Shown: piece by piece, positions 42,983 to 53,053 of the stretch
How positions within the stretch are numbered: the first letter of the stretch is position 1
How the letters are laid out: each line of letters opens with the position of its first letter
Translations under genes and position numbers: made by a program
Source of the DNA: an uncultured Bacteroidales bacterium
Lineage (GTDB): Bacteria; Bacteroidota; Bacteroidia; Bacteroidales; UBA932
Assembly: GCA_944322925.1 (NCBI GenBank)
Contig: CALUQM010000010.1
Span: 1 to 64,000 of the forward strand
Length of the DNA stretch: 64,000 nucleotides
Direction: 5' to 3'
The notes under the pieces: model-generated
What the model was told of the DNA's origin: nothing
Database searches by the model: none
Seen by the model: only the letters and a program-made list of their open reading frames with translations

Positions 42983-43606
42983 ATGCGGAATTTTATCGGA
43001 CGGACATATTTTTACCTGCTGTTGATCGGTTGCGTACTGGCAGTTTCGTGCAGGAAGGAGGGAAAGATCATTCCCAAGGGGAAGATGTCCGAAATATATG
43101 CGGACATGTTCGTTGCGGACCAGTGGCTTTCCCAGAACTACAGGGCTGCGCGTGTCGCCGATACCACATTTGTCTATGAAGCCGTGTTCAGCAAATACGG
43201 TTATGACATGGATGATTACAGGGCGAGCGTCGATCATTACATAGAAGATCCGGAACGTTTCGCAAGGATATTGAGAAAGACGATAACCATTCTCGATGAC
43301 CGTATTGCTGAGCAGAAGCAGGATCTCAAGGAGCAGAAGTCTCTCGAGGCCGGAAAGCCGACCTCGCCTGTCAGTTTCGACTTCGACCGGATATGGATTT
43401 TCGAGAAGGGGTATCCGCGCCTTGTCCCGAGAGACAGTCTGGACTTTTTCAGGGACAGGAGCGAATATTTCATACTGGATCTGAAAACATTGTTCGAACC
43501 GGTCGTATATGATTCATCCGTATATTTCCCTCAGAAGCCGGAAGATGCCGCAAAGGATACTTCCGCAGTACGCGATACAGTAAAAACATCCGATGAAAAC
43601 AAATAG
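42983..43606 (+). CDS. DUF4296 family lipoprotein
   Basis: A 207-residue protein with a signal peptide and lipobox Leu-Ala-Val-Ser-Cys (Cys23). The following domain (KIIPKGKMSEIYADMFVADQW) matches DUF4296, a family of Bacteroidota surface or periplasmic lipoproteins of unknown role. The second half is helical and charged. The start at 42983 is the ATG at the beginning of the signal peptide. Its last 14 bases overlap the start of the amidohydrolase gene. Confidence 0.85.
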   Translation: MRNFIGRTYFYLLLIGCVLAVSCRKEGKIIPKGKMSEIYADMFVADQWLSQNYRAARVADTTFVYEAVFSKYGYDMDDYRASVDHYIEDPERFARILRKTITILDDRIAEQKQDLKEQKSLEAGKPTSPVSFDFDRIWIFEKGYPRLVPRDSLDFFRDRSEYFILDLKTLFEPVVYDSSVYFPQKPEDAAKDTSAVRDTVKTSDENK

Positions 43607-44786
43607 AACAGCAGCTGAATTCCTTTATACGGGACTGGATCCGGAGCCTGTAAGAAACGGTTACGTCGAGTACGGTGATGACGGGACTATCGTTTCTGCG
43701 GGTATCTGCGATGATATCGCTGCCGAGCCGGACTACCGGAAGGGGGCCATTGTCCCGGGATTCGTCAATTCCCATTGCCATCTCGAACTGTCTCATCTGA
43801 AAGGCAAGTTCAGGAAAAAGACAGGAATGTCCGGCTTTATAGACCAGATCAATGAACTGCGCGACTCTACGTCTGCGGAGAACAGGAAGGCCGAGGCATC
43901 GAAATGGCTCGATATCCTCTGGAAGCAGGGCGTATCCGCCATGGCCGATATCAGCAACTGCGACGATACTTTCCTTGTCAAGGCTGCGAGTCCCCTGTAT
44001 ACCAGGACTTTTCTCGAAGTTTTCGGGACCGAGCCGGAAGATTGCCAGGCAGTAATAGACGGAGTGAGAAAACTTGCATCCGAAGCCGCGCAGGCAGGCA
44101 TCGATGCGGCTCCGACTCCTCACGCATGCTATACCATGAGTCCTGAACTCGTGACGGCGGCTTCCGCCGAAGGACTTGCTGCCGGTTTTCTGTCTTATCA
44201 TTCGGAAGAAAGCCGGGAAGAGGAGGACCTCATGATTTACGGCACGGGCGCGCTTGCGGACAATTACAAAGGGCGCCGTCTCAGCACTCCTCCCGTGACC
44301 GGGAAGCCTTCGCTCTGTTATTTTACCGACAGGCTCCTTCAGGTCCACGAGCCTCCTTTCGACGAACACATCCTTCTCGTACACAATGTGTGTCTGACTC
44401 AGGAAGCCCTCGATTATGCTTCGCAATATCTGAAAAACGTGTGGTGGGCGGTCTGTCCGCTTTCCAACATATTCATACACGATGCCCTGCCTCCAGTGGA
44501 TCTGATGCGCAGGAATCATCTGAGAATAACTGTCGGCACTGATTCCCTGTCGAGCAATGATACTCTGGATATGACAGCTGAAATGTACTGTCTCCAGGAA
44601 GCATTCAAGAATGTGCCTTTCGGGGAAATCCTCGGCTGGGCGACATACAACGGGGCTTCTTTCCTGTCCAAAACCGACCTTCTCGGGTCTATCTCCGAAG
44701 GGAAAAAGCCCGGGATAGTCTGGATAAGGAATATCTCCCAGGACGGAAGGCTTACGAAGGAAAGCGTTTCTGAAAGAATAATATGA
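43593..44786 (+). CDS. Amidohydrolase family protein (cytosine deaminase/chlorohydrolase-like)
   Basis: A 397-residue metal-dependent hydrolase with the amidohydrolase landmarks. NSHCHLELSH gives the first metal His pair, YHSEES and LVHNVC supply later His ligands, and GTDSLSSND contains the catalytic Asp. The pattern is that of aminohydrolases that deaminate or dechlorinate purine, pyrimidine or adenosyl compounds. The substrate cannot be told from the sequence. It overlaps the DUF4296 gene by 14 bases and precedes a radical SAM gene by 9. Confidence 0.87.
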   Translation: MKTNRTAAEFLYTGLDPEPVRNGYVEYGDDGTIVSAGICDDIAAEPDYRKGAIVPGFVNSHCHLELSHLKGKFRKKTGMSGFIDQINELRDSTSAENRKAEASKWLDILWKQGVSAMADISNCDDTFLVKAASPLYTRTFLEVFGTEPEDCQAVIDGVRKLASEAAQAGIDAAPTPHACYTMSPELVTAASAEGLAAGFLSYHSEESREEEDLMIYGTGALADNYKGRRLSTPPVTGKPSLCYFTDRLLQVHEPPFDEHILLVHNVCLTQEALDYASQYLKNVWWAVCPLSNIFIHDALPPVDLMRRNHLRITVGTDSLSSNDTLDMTAEMYCLQEAFKNVPFGEILGWATYNGASFLSKTDLLGSISEGKKPGIVWIRNISQDGRLTKESVSERII

Positions 44787-44795
44787 CATTATTAT

Positions 44796-45554
44796 ATGCT
44801 CAGGTTCCATAATACTGTATTCGGACCTATTCACAGCCGAAGGCTCGGGTCATCCTTGGGTATAAACCTGCTGCCCGAGAACGGAAAACTTTGCAATTTC
44901 GACTGCATTTACTGCGAATGCGGCTGGAACAGGGACGGACAGGGCGACAGACATCTGCCATCGTCGGACGGTGTTGCATCCTGTCTCAAGGCAAAATTGT
45001 GCGAATGCGTCTCGGACGGCGTCCATATAGACTCGATTACTTTTTCCGGCCACGGCGAGCCTACCCTCAATCCGGACTTTCCTGAAATAATAGACAGGAC
45101 ACTGGAACTGCGCGACAGGTTTTATCCTCAGGCCAAAGTGTCGGTGCTTACAAATGCCACGACCGTGTGCAGGCCGGAGATCTTCAATGCCCTGCGCAAG
45201 GTGGACAATCCGATCATGAAAATCGACGCCTCGTCTGCGGACGGCATAGCTACGGTAAACAGGCCTTCAGGCCATTATGACCTGAACGAAATAATGGCAG
45301 GCCTGGAGAAATTCGACGGTAATTTCATCCTCCAGACGATGTTTCTCAAGTCGCCGTCATTCGACACTTCGTCTCCCGGGAATCTTTCCGGATGGATGGA
45401 TATAGTGAGGAAACTCAGACCGAGAGAAATCATGGTCTATACGCTCGACAGGGAAACTCCGGAAAAGGATCTGACCAAGTTTACGGTCGACCGGATGGCG
45501 GAATTCGTACGCCCTCTGACGGAAGAGGGATTCCAGATTCAGATAAGGGGGTGA
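44796..45554 (+). CDS. Radical SAM protein
   Basis: A 252-residue enzyme with the iron-sulfur motif CNFDCIYC in its N-terminal part (Cys around residues 32, 36 and 39). HSRRLGSSLGINLLP comes before it. The pattern matches the COG0731-like group of small radical SAM proteins, in which no reaction is known for most bacterial members. ITFSGHGEPTLNPDF is the GGE-like SAM-binding strand. There is no SPASM or RRE-like extension. dtd starts 3 bases after its stop. Confidence 0.87.
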   Translation: MLRFHNTVFGPIHSRRLGSSLGINLLPENGKLCNFDCIYCECGWNRDGQGDRHLPSSDGVASCLKAKLCECVSDGVHIDSITFSGHGEPTLNPDFPEIIDRTLELRDRFYPQAKVSVLTNATTVCRPEIFNALRKVDNPIMKIDASSADGIATVNRPSGHYDLNEIMAGLEKFDGNFILQTMFLKSPSFDTSSPGNLSGWMDIVRKLRPREIMVYTLDRETPEKDLTKFTVDRMAEFVRPLTEEGFQIQIRG

Positions 45555-45557
45555 TTC

Positions 45558-46013
45558 ATGAGAACGGTAGTGCAACGTGTGGGCAATGCCTCGGTTTCAG
45601 TTCCCGCAGAGAATTATGAAGCCTCCGTCGGGCCGGGCCTTCTTGTGCTTGCGGCATTTGAAGACGGAGACGATGCCCGGGATCTGGACTGGACGGCAAG
45701 GAAAATATCTGCGCTCAGGATATTCGACGACGAGGCTGGCGTGATGAACCTGTCAGTAAGGGATGTAGGCGGGGATGTGCTGTGTGTCAGCCAGTTCACC
45801 CTCTATGCTTCTACGGTAAAAGGTAACAGGCCTTCGTATGTGAGGGCTGCCGGACCGGAAATTTCCAGACCTCTTTACGAGCAGTTCTGCAGGGCCCTTG
45901 AAGATTATTTGGGAAAATCTGTCAAAAAAGGTATTTTTGGTGCGGACATGAAGGTTTCTCTCCTTAATGACGGTCCGGTGACGATTATTATTGATTCAAA
46001 AATAAAGGAATAA
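45558..46013 (+). CDS. dtd: D-aminoacyl-tRNA deacylase
   Basis: A 151-residue enzyme that hydrolyses D-amino acids (for example D-Tyr) from tRNA. The family motifs SVGPGLLVLAAFE, SQFTLYA and GNRPSYVRAAGP are all present, as is the Gly-Pro segment NDGPVTIIIDS at the C-terminus. It overlaps deoC by 1 base. In other Bacteroidales a mazG-like gene often lies between the two; it is absent here. Confidence 0.94.
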   Translation: MRTVVQRVGNASVSVPAENYEASVGPGLLVLAAFEDGDDARDLDWTARKISALRIFDDEAGVMNLSVRDVGGDVLCVSQFTLYASTVKGNRPSYVRAAGPEISRPLYEQFCRALEDYLGKSVKKGIFGADMKVSLLNDGPVTIIIDSKIKE

Positions 46014-46912
46014 TGATTATGACTGACTTGTTGGAAAAATACGGCTACGATCTGGACAGCGACACTATTGAACACGATCTCGATCTCATCGTGAAGAATG
46101 TCGGAAACGTAATTTCACCGGATGTGCTCAGGCAGTGCCTTTCAATGATAGACCTTACTTCGCTGAAGACAGACGACACCCCGGCATCGATATCCAGGCT
46201 TGTCGGCAAGGTAAATGAATTTCACAAGTCGTTCCCGGACTATCCTCTTCCGGCGTCGATATGCGTTTACCCTAATTTTGCAGCGACTGTAAAGTCAGCC
46301 AAGACATGCGATGATGTCCATGTGACAGTGGTTTCCGCATGTTTTCCGTCATCCCAGAGTTTTCTCGAGGTCAAGCTCAGGGAATGCGAACTTGCAGTGC
46401 TGGACGGAGCCGATGAAGTAGATATCGTGCTGTCTCTCGCCGCCTTCCTTTCCGGGGACTATGGAGCCGCCGGAAACGAGATCAGGGCCGTAAGGGAAAC
46501 TGTCGATGCGGCTGCCGCTTCACAGGGACGCAGGGTGACGCTCAAGGTCATTCTCGAAACGGGACTTCTCATGACGCACGAAGACGTCGCAAGGGCATCT
46601 TTCCTTGCAATGGAGTCCGGAGCGGATTTCATCAAGACGTCGACCGGGAAAGTCAGCGTAAACGCGACTCCGGCAGCGGCTTACGTGATGTGCAGCTGCA
46701 TTGCAGCCTATTACAGGGCTACAGGCCGCAAGGTCGGATTCAAGCCTGCAGGAGGCATATCTACCTCGCTCGATGCCGTCTGCTACTATTCTATAGTTTC
46801 CACGATACTCGGCAGGGAATGGCTGAACAGGAATCTGCTCCGTTTCGGCGTCAGCCGTCTTGCCAATACGGTTCTCTCGGATATCGAACAGCGCACGGTA
46901 AACTATTACTGA
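46013..46912 (+). CDS. deoC: Deoxyribose-phosphate aldolase
   Basis: A 299-residue class I aldolase that splits 2-deoxyribose 5-phosphate into glyceraldehyde 3-phosphate and acetaldehyde in deoxynucleoside breakdown. The Schiff-base Lys lies in the VTLKVILETG/FIKTSTGK region, and FKPAGGIST is the second conserved strand. It is longer than E. coli DeoC at the N-terminus. ATGs at 46013 and 46019 are both possible; 46013 overlaps the dtd stop by 1 base. It is convergent with the end of nuoN. Confidence 0.93.
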   Translation: MIMTDLLEKYGYDLDSDTIEHDLDLIVKNVGNVISPDVLRQCLSMIDLTSLKTDDTPASISRLVGKVNEFHKSFPDYPLPASICVYPNFAATVKSAKTCDDVHVTVVSACFPSSQSFLEVKLRECELAVLDGADEVDIVLSLAAFLSGDYGAAGNEIRAVRETVDAAAASQGRRVTLKVILETGLLMTHEDVARASFLAMESGADFIKTSTGKVSVNATPAAAYVMCSCIAAYYRATGRKVGFKPAGGISTSLDAVCYYSIVSTILGREWLNRNLLRFGVSRLANTVLSDIEQRTVNYY

Positions 46913-46916
46913 CAGG

Positions 46917-48350
46917 CTACAGCCCGAAAGAATAGAGGCTGATACCGTCGAAGACCGAGCTGGCTATACCGAGGGCCAGAATTCCTGCAAGACAAAGAAC
47001 CAGACCGATTCTGGTGCTGCGGTCGCTTCTGAACGGTGCGACAGGGTTCTCGTTCGGTGTGATGAACATGGCTTTCACAACAAGAAGGTAGTAGTAAAGC
47101 GATATTACCGTATTGATGAGCGCTATGAACACAAGTACGTGGAAACCCTGGTCGAATGCCGCCGCGAATATAAAGAACTTCGAGAAGAATCCTGCGAACG
47201 GAGGTATTCCTGCAAGGGAGAAAAGCGCGAGCATCATGATTACGGCAAGTTTCGGATTTGTCCTGTAAAGGCCGTTGTAATCGTCCATCCCGACTTTTCC
47301 TCCGCTGTTCTGTTCCACTGCCGAAATCACGCCGAAAGCCGCAAGATTGGCAACCATGTACACGAGTACATAGAAAACGAGAGACGTCATTCCGTACGGA
47401 GTCCCGCTTATTACCGCAAGCATGATGTATCCTGCCTGCGAAATAGACGAGAAGGCAAGGAAACGTTTGAGATTCTTTTGCCTGATGGCAAACAGATTGG
47501 CGACAGTGATGCTCAGTACGATCACTATGTAAAGAAGCATCTGCCAGTATTCCGTCATTGGAGCGAAGACCTTTATCAGGATGACCATGAGGGAGAATGC
47601 GGCTGCAGCCTTCGAGACTACCGACAGATAGGAAGTGACCGAGGTCGGCGCCCCCTCGTATGTGTCTGCCGTCCAGAGATGGAACGGAACGAGGGATATC
47701 TTGAACCCGAGTCCGGTAAAGAAAAATACCAGAGCCAGAATCTGAAGGGCGCTTCCGTTTATTCCGGCTGACATGTCATCGAAATAAAGTGTCCCTGTCG
47801 TCCCGTACAGGAAAGAAATGCCGTACAGCATCAGTCCGCTTGCAAACAGGGCGCTGAGAATGTATTTCGCCCCGGCTTCGGCCGAATTGTGCTTGTATTT
47901 GTCGAATGCCACAAGGCAGGCCATGGGAACCGAGGCGAGTTCAAGCCCGATGAAGAACATAAGGAAATGCCCTGCGCTTACCATGAAATCCATGCCGAGC
48001 AATGTCGAAAGGGTCAGTACGTAGAATTCGCCCCTCTTGAATTCCGTATCTTCTTTCCGCAACCATGAATCCGAAGTCAGGAAGACTATAAGGGTGCCTG
48101 CGGCAAGAACGCTCTTGACTATAACGTACATCGGATCGTAGACGTACATGCCTCCGAATATGGAAGCCGTTTCCTTGTGGAAAGGAAATGCCGTGCCTGC
48201 GGTGAAAAGCAGAAGGACGGTACACATTATGCCGTGAAATGCCCTGCGTCCCTTCTTTCCTGCGATCAGATCGTAGAGAAGGGCCGCTACGATAATGCCG
48301 GCAAGGGCGATTTCAGTGTACATGTATGAAAATATTGCAGAGTAGTCCAT
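46917..48350 (-). CDS. nuoN: NADH-quinone oxidoreductase subunit N
   Basis: A 477-residue antiporter-like membrane subunit of complex I with about 14 transmembrane segments. The conserved Lys of the proton channel lie in [12 protein letters not shown] and [25 protein letters not shown]. It is the last gene of the nuoA-N operon and ends 4 bases from convergent deoC. It is one base after nuoM. Confidence 0.95.
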   Translation of the reverse strand: MDYSAIFSYMYTEIALAGIIVAALLYDLIAGKKGRRAFHGIMCTVLLLFTAGTAFPFHKETASIFGGMYVYDPMYVIVKSVLAAGTLIVFLTSDSWLRKEDTEFKRGEFYVLTLSTLLGMDFMVSAGHFLMFFIGLELASVPMACLVAFDKYKHNSAEAGAKYILSALFASGLMLYGISFLYGTTGTLYFDDMSAGINGSALQILALVFFFTGLGFKISLVPFHLWTADTYEGAPTSVTSYLSVVSKAAAAFSLMVILIKVFAPMTEYWQMLLYIVIVLSITVANLFAIRQKNLKRFLAFSSISQAGYIMLAVISGTPYGMTSLVFYVLVYMVANLAAFGVISAVEQNSGGKVGMDDYNGLYRTNPKLAVIMMLALFSLAGIPPFAGFFSKFFIFAAAFDQGFHVLVFIALINTVISLYYYLLVVKAMFITPNENPVAPFRSDRSTRIGLVLCLAGILALGIASSVFDGISLYSFGL

Positions 48351-48351
48351 G

Positions 48352-49836
48352 TCAGTTCAGAATATGAGAAATTATAGGATATACGCTTTCGTTTATCATG
48401 TCGCTCATCCACATCGGGGCGAGTCCGAGTCCGGCGATTGCGACTATAAGCACCGTGACAGCCAGTCTTTCGTCCCATGTCGCATCGGTGAGTTTCAGAT
48501 GAGCCGGATTGGTGCAGGTGCCGTAGAGAATCTTCCCGACAAGGCGGAGTATGTACACGGCGGTTATGACGATGGAAGTGCAGGCAATCACGGTTACTGT
48601 CCTGTGGAAAGTGTCGTTCTCCATGAAGGCCCCGTTGAAAATCGTCATTTCGGCTACGAATCCGCTCAGTCCAGGAAGTCCGAGATTGGCCAGTCCTGCT
48701 ATCACATAGCATACGGAAAGGAACGGCATGATTTTCATCAGACCGCTCAGTTCGCGGATATCCCTCGTATGAGTGCGTCCGTATATCATTCCGATAAGTG
48801 CGAAGAAAAGAGCTGTCATGAGACCGTGGCTGAGCATCTGAAGTACTGCGCCTGTAGCAGCAGTGGTATTCATCATCAGTATGGCGAAAAGCACCAGACC
48901 GCAATGCGACACGGAAGAATAGGCGTTTATGTATTTCAGATCCGTCTGAACGCATGCCGAGAAGGCGCCGTAGACTACGGACACTGTCGTGAGGACAATG
49001 AAAATCCAGCTTAGCTCCTGGGCGGCTTCAGGGAGGAGGTACATTGCGATGCGGAAACATCCGTAGCCTCCGAGCTTCATCAAGACGCCGGCATGGAGCA
49101 TGGATACGGCGGTAGGCGCCGACGCATGACCGTCAGGGCTCCATGTGTGAAACGGAAACAGGGCTCCGAGCACTCCGAACCCTATGAAGACTATCGGGAA
49201 CCATATCCGCTGCATGGATACCGGGATATTGTGGAGACTTGCGATTTCAGTTATGTCCATCGTAGTGGCTCCGGCGCCGAAGTAGATGCCGAGGATGCCG
49301 ATCAGTATCAGTGCCGAACCTCCCATGAGCATCAGGGTGAGTTTCATCGCCGAATACTCCTTGCGTCCCGTACCCCAGACTCCGATCAGAAGGTACATCG
49401 GTATAAGGGCTATTTCATAGAACATGAACATCGTGAACATGTCTACAGATATGAAGAAGCCGAACACTCCGACACTGAGAAGGCAGAACCAGATGAAAAA
49501 CTCCTTGACGTCGGAAGTCATTTTCCATGAGGCGAATGTTCCGGTGAAAACAATGATTGCGGACAGCAGTATCATGGCGACCGATATGCCGTCCACTCCG
49601 ACTGCATAGCGTATGTCCAGCGGTTCATACCAGACGAATCCGGCTGTCATCAGCATTTCCGCCGTCTCTCCCTCTGCCCTCAGTCCGAGGTATCTGAATA
49701 CGAGGAAAACGGCAAGGGCAAGAAGCAGCGAGGCTCCTGTCACCATGACGGCATGGATCTGTCTGGTGTTTTTCGAAAGCCACAGCCCCAGCATCATCAG
49801 TACCGGAATAGCCGGAAATATTGACAGTATATTCAT
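48352..49836 (-). CDS. nuoM: NADH-quinone oxidoreductase subunit M
   Basis: A 494-residue antiporter-like complex I subunit. Landmarks are the channel-forming [19 protein letters not shown] segment and [14 protein letters not shown] with its conserved Lys and His. About 14 transmembrane segments are visible. It lies between nuoL (38-base gap) and nuoN (1-base gap). Confidence 0.95.
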   Translation of the reverse strand: MNILSIFPAIPVLMMLGLWLSKNTRQIHAVMVTGASLLLALAVFLVFRYLGLRAEGETAEMLMTAGFVWYEPLDIRYAVGVDGISVAMILLSAIIVFTGTFASWKMTSDVKEFFIWFCLLSVGVFGFFISVDMFTMFMFYEIALIPMYLLIGVWGTGRKEYSAMKLTLMLMGGSALILIGILGIYFGAGATTMDITEIASLHNIPVSMQRIWFPIVFIGFGVLGALFPFHTWSPDGHASAPTAVSMLHAGVLMKLGGYGCFRIAMYLLPEAAQELSWIFIVLTTVSVVYGAFSACVQTDLKYINAYSSVSHCGLVLFAILMMNTTAATGAVLQMLSHGLMTALFFALIGMIYGRTHTRDIRELSGLMKIMPFLSVCYVIAGLANLGLPGLSGFVAEMTIFNGAFMENDTFHRTVTVIACTSIVITAVYILRLVGKILYGTCTNPAHLKLTDATWDERLAVTVLIVAIAGLGLAPMWMSDMINESVYPIISHILN

Positions 49837-49874
49837 ATTTAATCTTCCTATCTATTCTATAATAAACGACAATT

Positions 49875-51764
49875 TCAGATCAGGAGCAGTACGATGGTGA
49901 GTCCGAGCGCACCTCCGAGAAACCATATCCCGTATCTCTGCACGTATCCGCTCTGCATTCCCCTTATCATCCATGACACCTTGTTGGATATCCAGGCCAG
50001 CAGGTTCATGAACCCGTCGACGACATGCCTGTCGAACCATGCCACAGGCGTCGAAATACATGCGAAGATGATCCTGTGCGTGATGAACTGGTATATTTCA
50101 TCTATGTAAAAACGGTGGTATGCAGCCTTGTGCAGTCCGCTGAACCGGGAGGCAAGTCCGTCCGCGATCTTCCTGTCTTCTCGAAGATACATCCATGTGG
50201 CCAGGGCAATGCCTGCGGCAGCCACGCAAAGACTTGTTGCGGCCACACTCCAGTCTATATGGATCCGATAGGCCTGTCCGTTGCTGCTTACGAATTCTCC
50301 GAAAGGAATCCAGCCGGCAAGCAGCGTGACAATGGCGAGGAAGACCAGTGGAACGGTCATTGTCAAAGGCGCTTCATGCGGTTTGTGTTCTGCATGGAGT
50401 TCCTTGTTTTCCCTGCCCCAGAATATGCAGTAGTACAGCCTGAACATATAAAAAGCCGTCAGACCTGCAATTGCCGTCATTATCCAGCCCATGACGGGAC
50501 TGAAGCCGAAGCAGGCGGCAAGGATTTCGTCTTTGGAGAAGAAGCCGCTCAGAGGCCAGATGCCGGCGATGGCGAGACATGCGACAAGGAATGTAATGTG
50601 GGTCACAGGCATGTATTTCCTGAGTCCGCCCATTGCGGACATTTCGTTGGAGTGCACTGCGTGTATGATGCAGCCGGCCCCGAGGAAAAGAAGAGCCTTG
50701 AACATTGCATGGGTGAAAAGGTGGAACATGGAAGCCATGTAGCCGAGTCCTCCTTCATGCGGATCGGCAGAGGTACAGACTCCGAGAGCCACTATCATGA
50801 AACCGATCTGCGAGATGGTACTGAATGCCAGCACTCTCTTGATATCGCTCTGGACACATGCCACTACCGCAGCGTACAGTGCAGTGAATGCGCCGACATA
50901 AGCCGTGATGTGCAGGACCTCAGGAGCATATCCTATGAAAAGTGGGAACATCCTTGCCACGAGGTACACTCCGGCGACGACCATGGTTGCGGCATGAATG
51001 AGAGCCGATACCGGAGTCGGGCCTTCCATTGCGTCCGGAAGCCATATATGGAGAGGGAACATCGCACTTTTTCCCGCACCTCCTATGAACATCAGGCCCA
51101 GTGCAAGAGGAAGGAACACCCTGGCAGAGCCGATGACAGCGGAATCTGGCGTGAATGAGAACGATCCGGTATAGAATCCGTATATCAGGATACCGACCAG
51201 AAAACCCAGGTCGGCGAACCTTGTTACGATAAATGCTTTCTTCGATGCCGCTATCGCTTCCTTCCTGGTGTAATAGAAACCGATCAGAAGGTATGAACTT
51301 ACGCCGACAAGTTCCCAGAAAATATACATCTGGAAAATATTGGTGGCGACGACAAGTCCGAGCATGCTCATCGTGAACAGCGACAGGAAAGAATAGTATC
51401 TCTGGAATCCCGTCTCGCCCTTCATGTATCCGAACGAATATATGTGCACCATGAGCGATACTGTGGAAATCACTACCAGCATCATCACGGAAATGGGATC
51501 GAGAAGTATTCCGATGTCTATGTGCAGGTTCCCGCCGAAAGGCAGCCACTCCATGTTCCACGGTATCTGCACTGGAAAGATGCCGTCGGCATTTCGTCCG
51601 GCGCCGAAATACGAGAAAGCCGTCAGGTAGCTCAGTGCCGCCACGATTCCTGTCACGACAGTGCCGACCGTGCCGGCTGCGACAGGTTTCAGTTTTGTCC
51701 CGAGCAGTCCGGTCAGGATAAAACTGAGGAAGGGAAGCAGAAGTATAAAAATCGTATATTCCAT
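49875..51764 (-). CDS. nuoL: NADH-quinone oxidoreductase subunit L
   Basis: A 629-residue antiporter-like subunit, the distal proton pump of complex I. The conserved FPLHIWLPDAMEGPTPVSALIHAATMV stretch is split here as FPLHIWLPDAMEGP and TPVSALIHAA, and DIKRVLAFSTISQIGF carries a key Lys. The C-terminal lateral helix and anchor (about residues 520-629) are present, so the gene is full length. Confidence 0.95.
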   Translation of the reverse strand: MEYTIFILLLPFLSFILTGLLGTKLKPVAAGTVGTVVTGIVAALSYLTAFSYFGAGRNADGIFPVQIPWNMEWLPFGGNLHIDIGILLDPISVMMLVVISTVSLMVHIYSFGYMKGETGFQRYYSFLSLFTMSMLGLVVATNIFQMYIFWELVGVSSYLLIGFYYTRKEAIAASKKAFIVTRFADLGFLVGILIYGFYTGSFSFTPDSAVIGSARVFLPLALGLMFIGGAGKSAMFPLHIWLPDAMEGPTPVSALIHAATMVVAGVYLVARMFPLFIGYAPEVLHITAYVGAFTALYAAVVACVQSDIKRVLAFSTISQIGFMIVALGVCTSADPHEGGLGYMASMFHLFTHAMFKALLFLGAGCIIHAVHSNEMSAMGGLRKYMPVTHITFLVACLAIAGIWPLSGFFSKDEILAACFGFSPVMGWIMTAIAGLTAFYMFRLYYCIFWGRENKELHAEHKPHEAPLTMTVPLVFLAIVTLLAGWIPFGEFVSSNGQAYRIHIDWSVAATSLCVAAAGIALATWMYLREDRKIADGLASRFSGLHKAAYHRFYIDEIYQFITHRIIFACISTPVAWFDRHVVDGFMNLLAWISNKVSWMIRGMQSGYVQRYGIWFLGGALGLTIVLLLI

Positions 51765-51777
51765 ATTCTCGAAATTA

Positions 51778-52086
51778 TTACCATTTCATCTTGTCCAGAT
51801 TCCTGACCTGGATGTTGCGCATGTTACGGTATATGTTGATGATTATGGCTATGGCCACAGCAGTTTCCGCCGCACTGATTCCGATTGCGAAAAGAGAGAA
51901 GAAGAAACCCTCGAGCTGTCCCGGGAACAGGAAGCGGTTGAATACCACGAAATTGATATCTACCGAATTGAGTATCAGCTCTACCGCGATAAGCATCGCC
52001 AGCAGGTTGCGTCTGGTCAGGAATCCGTAGATCCCGACGAACATCATTATCGTGGATACGATCAGGTAATATTCCATCTGTATCAT
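51778..52086 (-). CDS. nuoK: NADH-quinone oxidoreductase subunit K
   Basis: A 102-residue complex I subunit with three transmembrane segments. The membrane Glu residues of the proton path are in LLAMLIAVELILNSVDIN and ISAAETAVAIAI. The family length is normal. It lies 13 bases before nuoL and 12 bases after nuoJ. Confidence 0.95.
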   Translation of the reverse strand: MIQMEYYLIVSTIMMFVGIYGFLTRRNLLAMLIAVELILNSVDINFVVFNRFLFPGQLEGFFFSLFAIGISAAETAVAIAIIINIYRNMRNIQVRNLDKMKW

Positions 52087-52098
52087 AGAACCTCCGTT

Positions 52099-52608
52099 TT
52101 ATCTTTTTCTTGCGATCAGGATACCTCCGATGATGCAGGCCAGCAGCAGTACGCTGATTACTTCGAACGGAAGTACGTAACCGTATTTTTCAGTGCTCAT
52201 CAGCGCATGTCCTATTTCCCTTACCGGGAGTTCTCCGTGTTCGAATACCTGGTTGAGGAACTTGTGCTTGAGCATCACGAAAAGGCAGATGCCGAGAGCT
52301 GCCAGAGTAGCCGCGAGCCCTGCGATGAATTTGCCTTTTTTCAGTTTTTCCGCCTGGTCGCCTTCGCTTGAAGTCAGGAGTATCGAGAATACGTAAAGTA
52401 CGGTGATGCCTCCCGCATATACCAGAAGCTGGACGGCTCCGAGGAAAGAGTAATTGAGCTGGAAATAGATGCCTGCGGTGCCGATAAGGACAAAAAGCAG
52501 GTATGTGGCCGCGCGCAATATCCTTTTCGTGGTGACGGCCATGACGGAACTCACCACTATGAACAGGGCGAGTACGACAAATACAATCAGATCGAGTGTT
52601 ATTTCCAT
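52099..52608 (-). CDS. nuoJ: NADH-quinone oxidoreductase subunit J
   Basis: A 169-residue membrane subunit with about five transmembrane segments. It begins MEITLDLIVFVVLALFIVV and has the conserved LLVYAGGITVLYVFSILL of helix 3. The start at 52608 is chosen because it begins the first helix, 2 bases after the nuoI stop; longer in-frame readings would overlap nuoI. Confidence 0.93.
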   Translation of the reverse strand: MEITLDLIVFVVLALFIVVSSVMAVTTKRILRAATYLLFVLIGTAGIYFQLNYSFLGAVQLLVYAGGITVLYVFSILLTSSEGDQAEKLKKGKFIAGLAATLAALGICLFVMLKHKFLNQVFEHGELPVREIGHALMSTEKYGYVLPFEVISVLLLACIIGGILIARKR

Positions 52609-52610
52609 GA

Positions 52611-53051
52611 CTATTGCTTGTTCAGGGTTTTGATGAGTTTGCTCCTTGTGAAAACGGCATGTTCGAAGGCCGTGGAGAACTCGATGGCCTTGTGCGGACA
52701 TGCGTTCACGCACAGGTGGCAGAACATACATGAGCCGAGGTCATATTCGTACCTGACGAGACGTTTCCTCGGCTTTCCGGTTTCAGGGTCTGTCACGGTT
52801 TCCGAGGTTATGCTTATCGAGCCGTTCGGGCAGGCCATCTGGCACAGACCGCAGGCGATGCATCTGTTGTTTCCGTTCTCGTCGTGAGGCATGGTCAGTT
52901 CTCCGCAGAATCTTTCATTCATCTTCAGGACTGCCCTGTTCTCCGGATACTGTTCGGTGATTTTTTTCGTGAAATACTCCCGGAATGTCACTTTCATGCC
53001 TGTAAGGAGCGAGCCGACACCGCTGAAAATTCCTTTTATATAGCTGCTCAT
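52611..53051 (-). CDS. nuoI: NADH-quinone oxidoreductase subunit I
   Basis: A 146-residue ferredoxin-like subunit that holds clusters N6a and N6b. Two CxxCxxCxxxCP motifs are present, CIACGLCQMACP and CMFCHLCVNACP. The N-terminal amphipathic region (YIKGIFSGVGSLLTGMKVTF) contacts the membrane arm. The start at 53051 is 2 bases after the nuoH frame ends and starts MSSYIKG. Confidence 0.94.
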   Translation of the reverse strand: MSSYIKGIFSGVGSLLTGMKVTFREYFTKKITEQYPENRAVLKMNERFCGELTMPHDENGNNRCIACGLCQMACPNGSISITSETVTDPETGKPRKRLVRYEYDLGSCMFCHLCVNACPHKAIEFSTAFEHAVFTRSKLIKTLNKQ

Positions 53052-53053
53052 AA

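Noticed and set aside
43470-44834. Long leftward reading frame of 454 codons opposite the amidohydrolase gene
   Set aside because: It is antisense to a well-supported enzyme gene and shows no family pattern; long antisense frames are common in this GC-rich codon usage.
50025-51158. Rightward reading frame of 377 codons within nuoL
   Set aside because: Rich in Cys, His and Arg with no recognisable domain, and antisense to a full-length nuoL.
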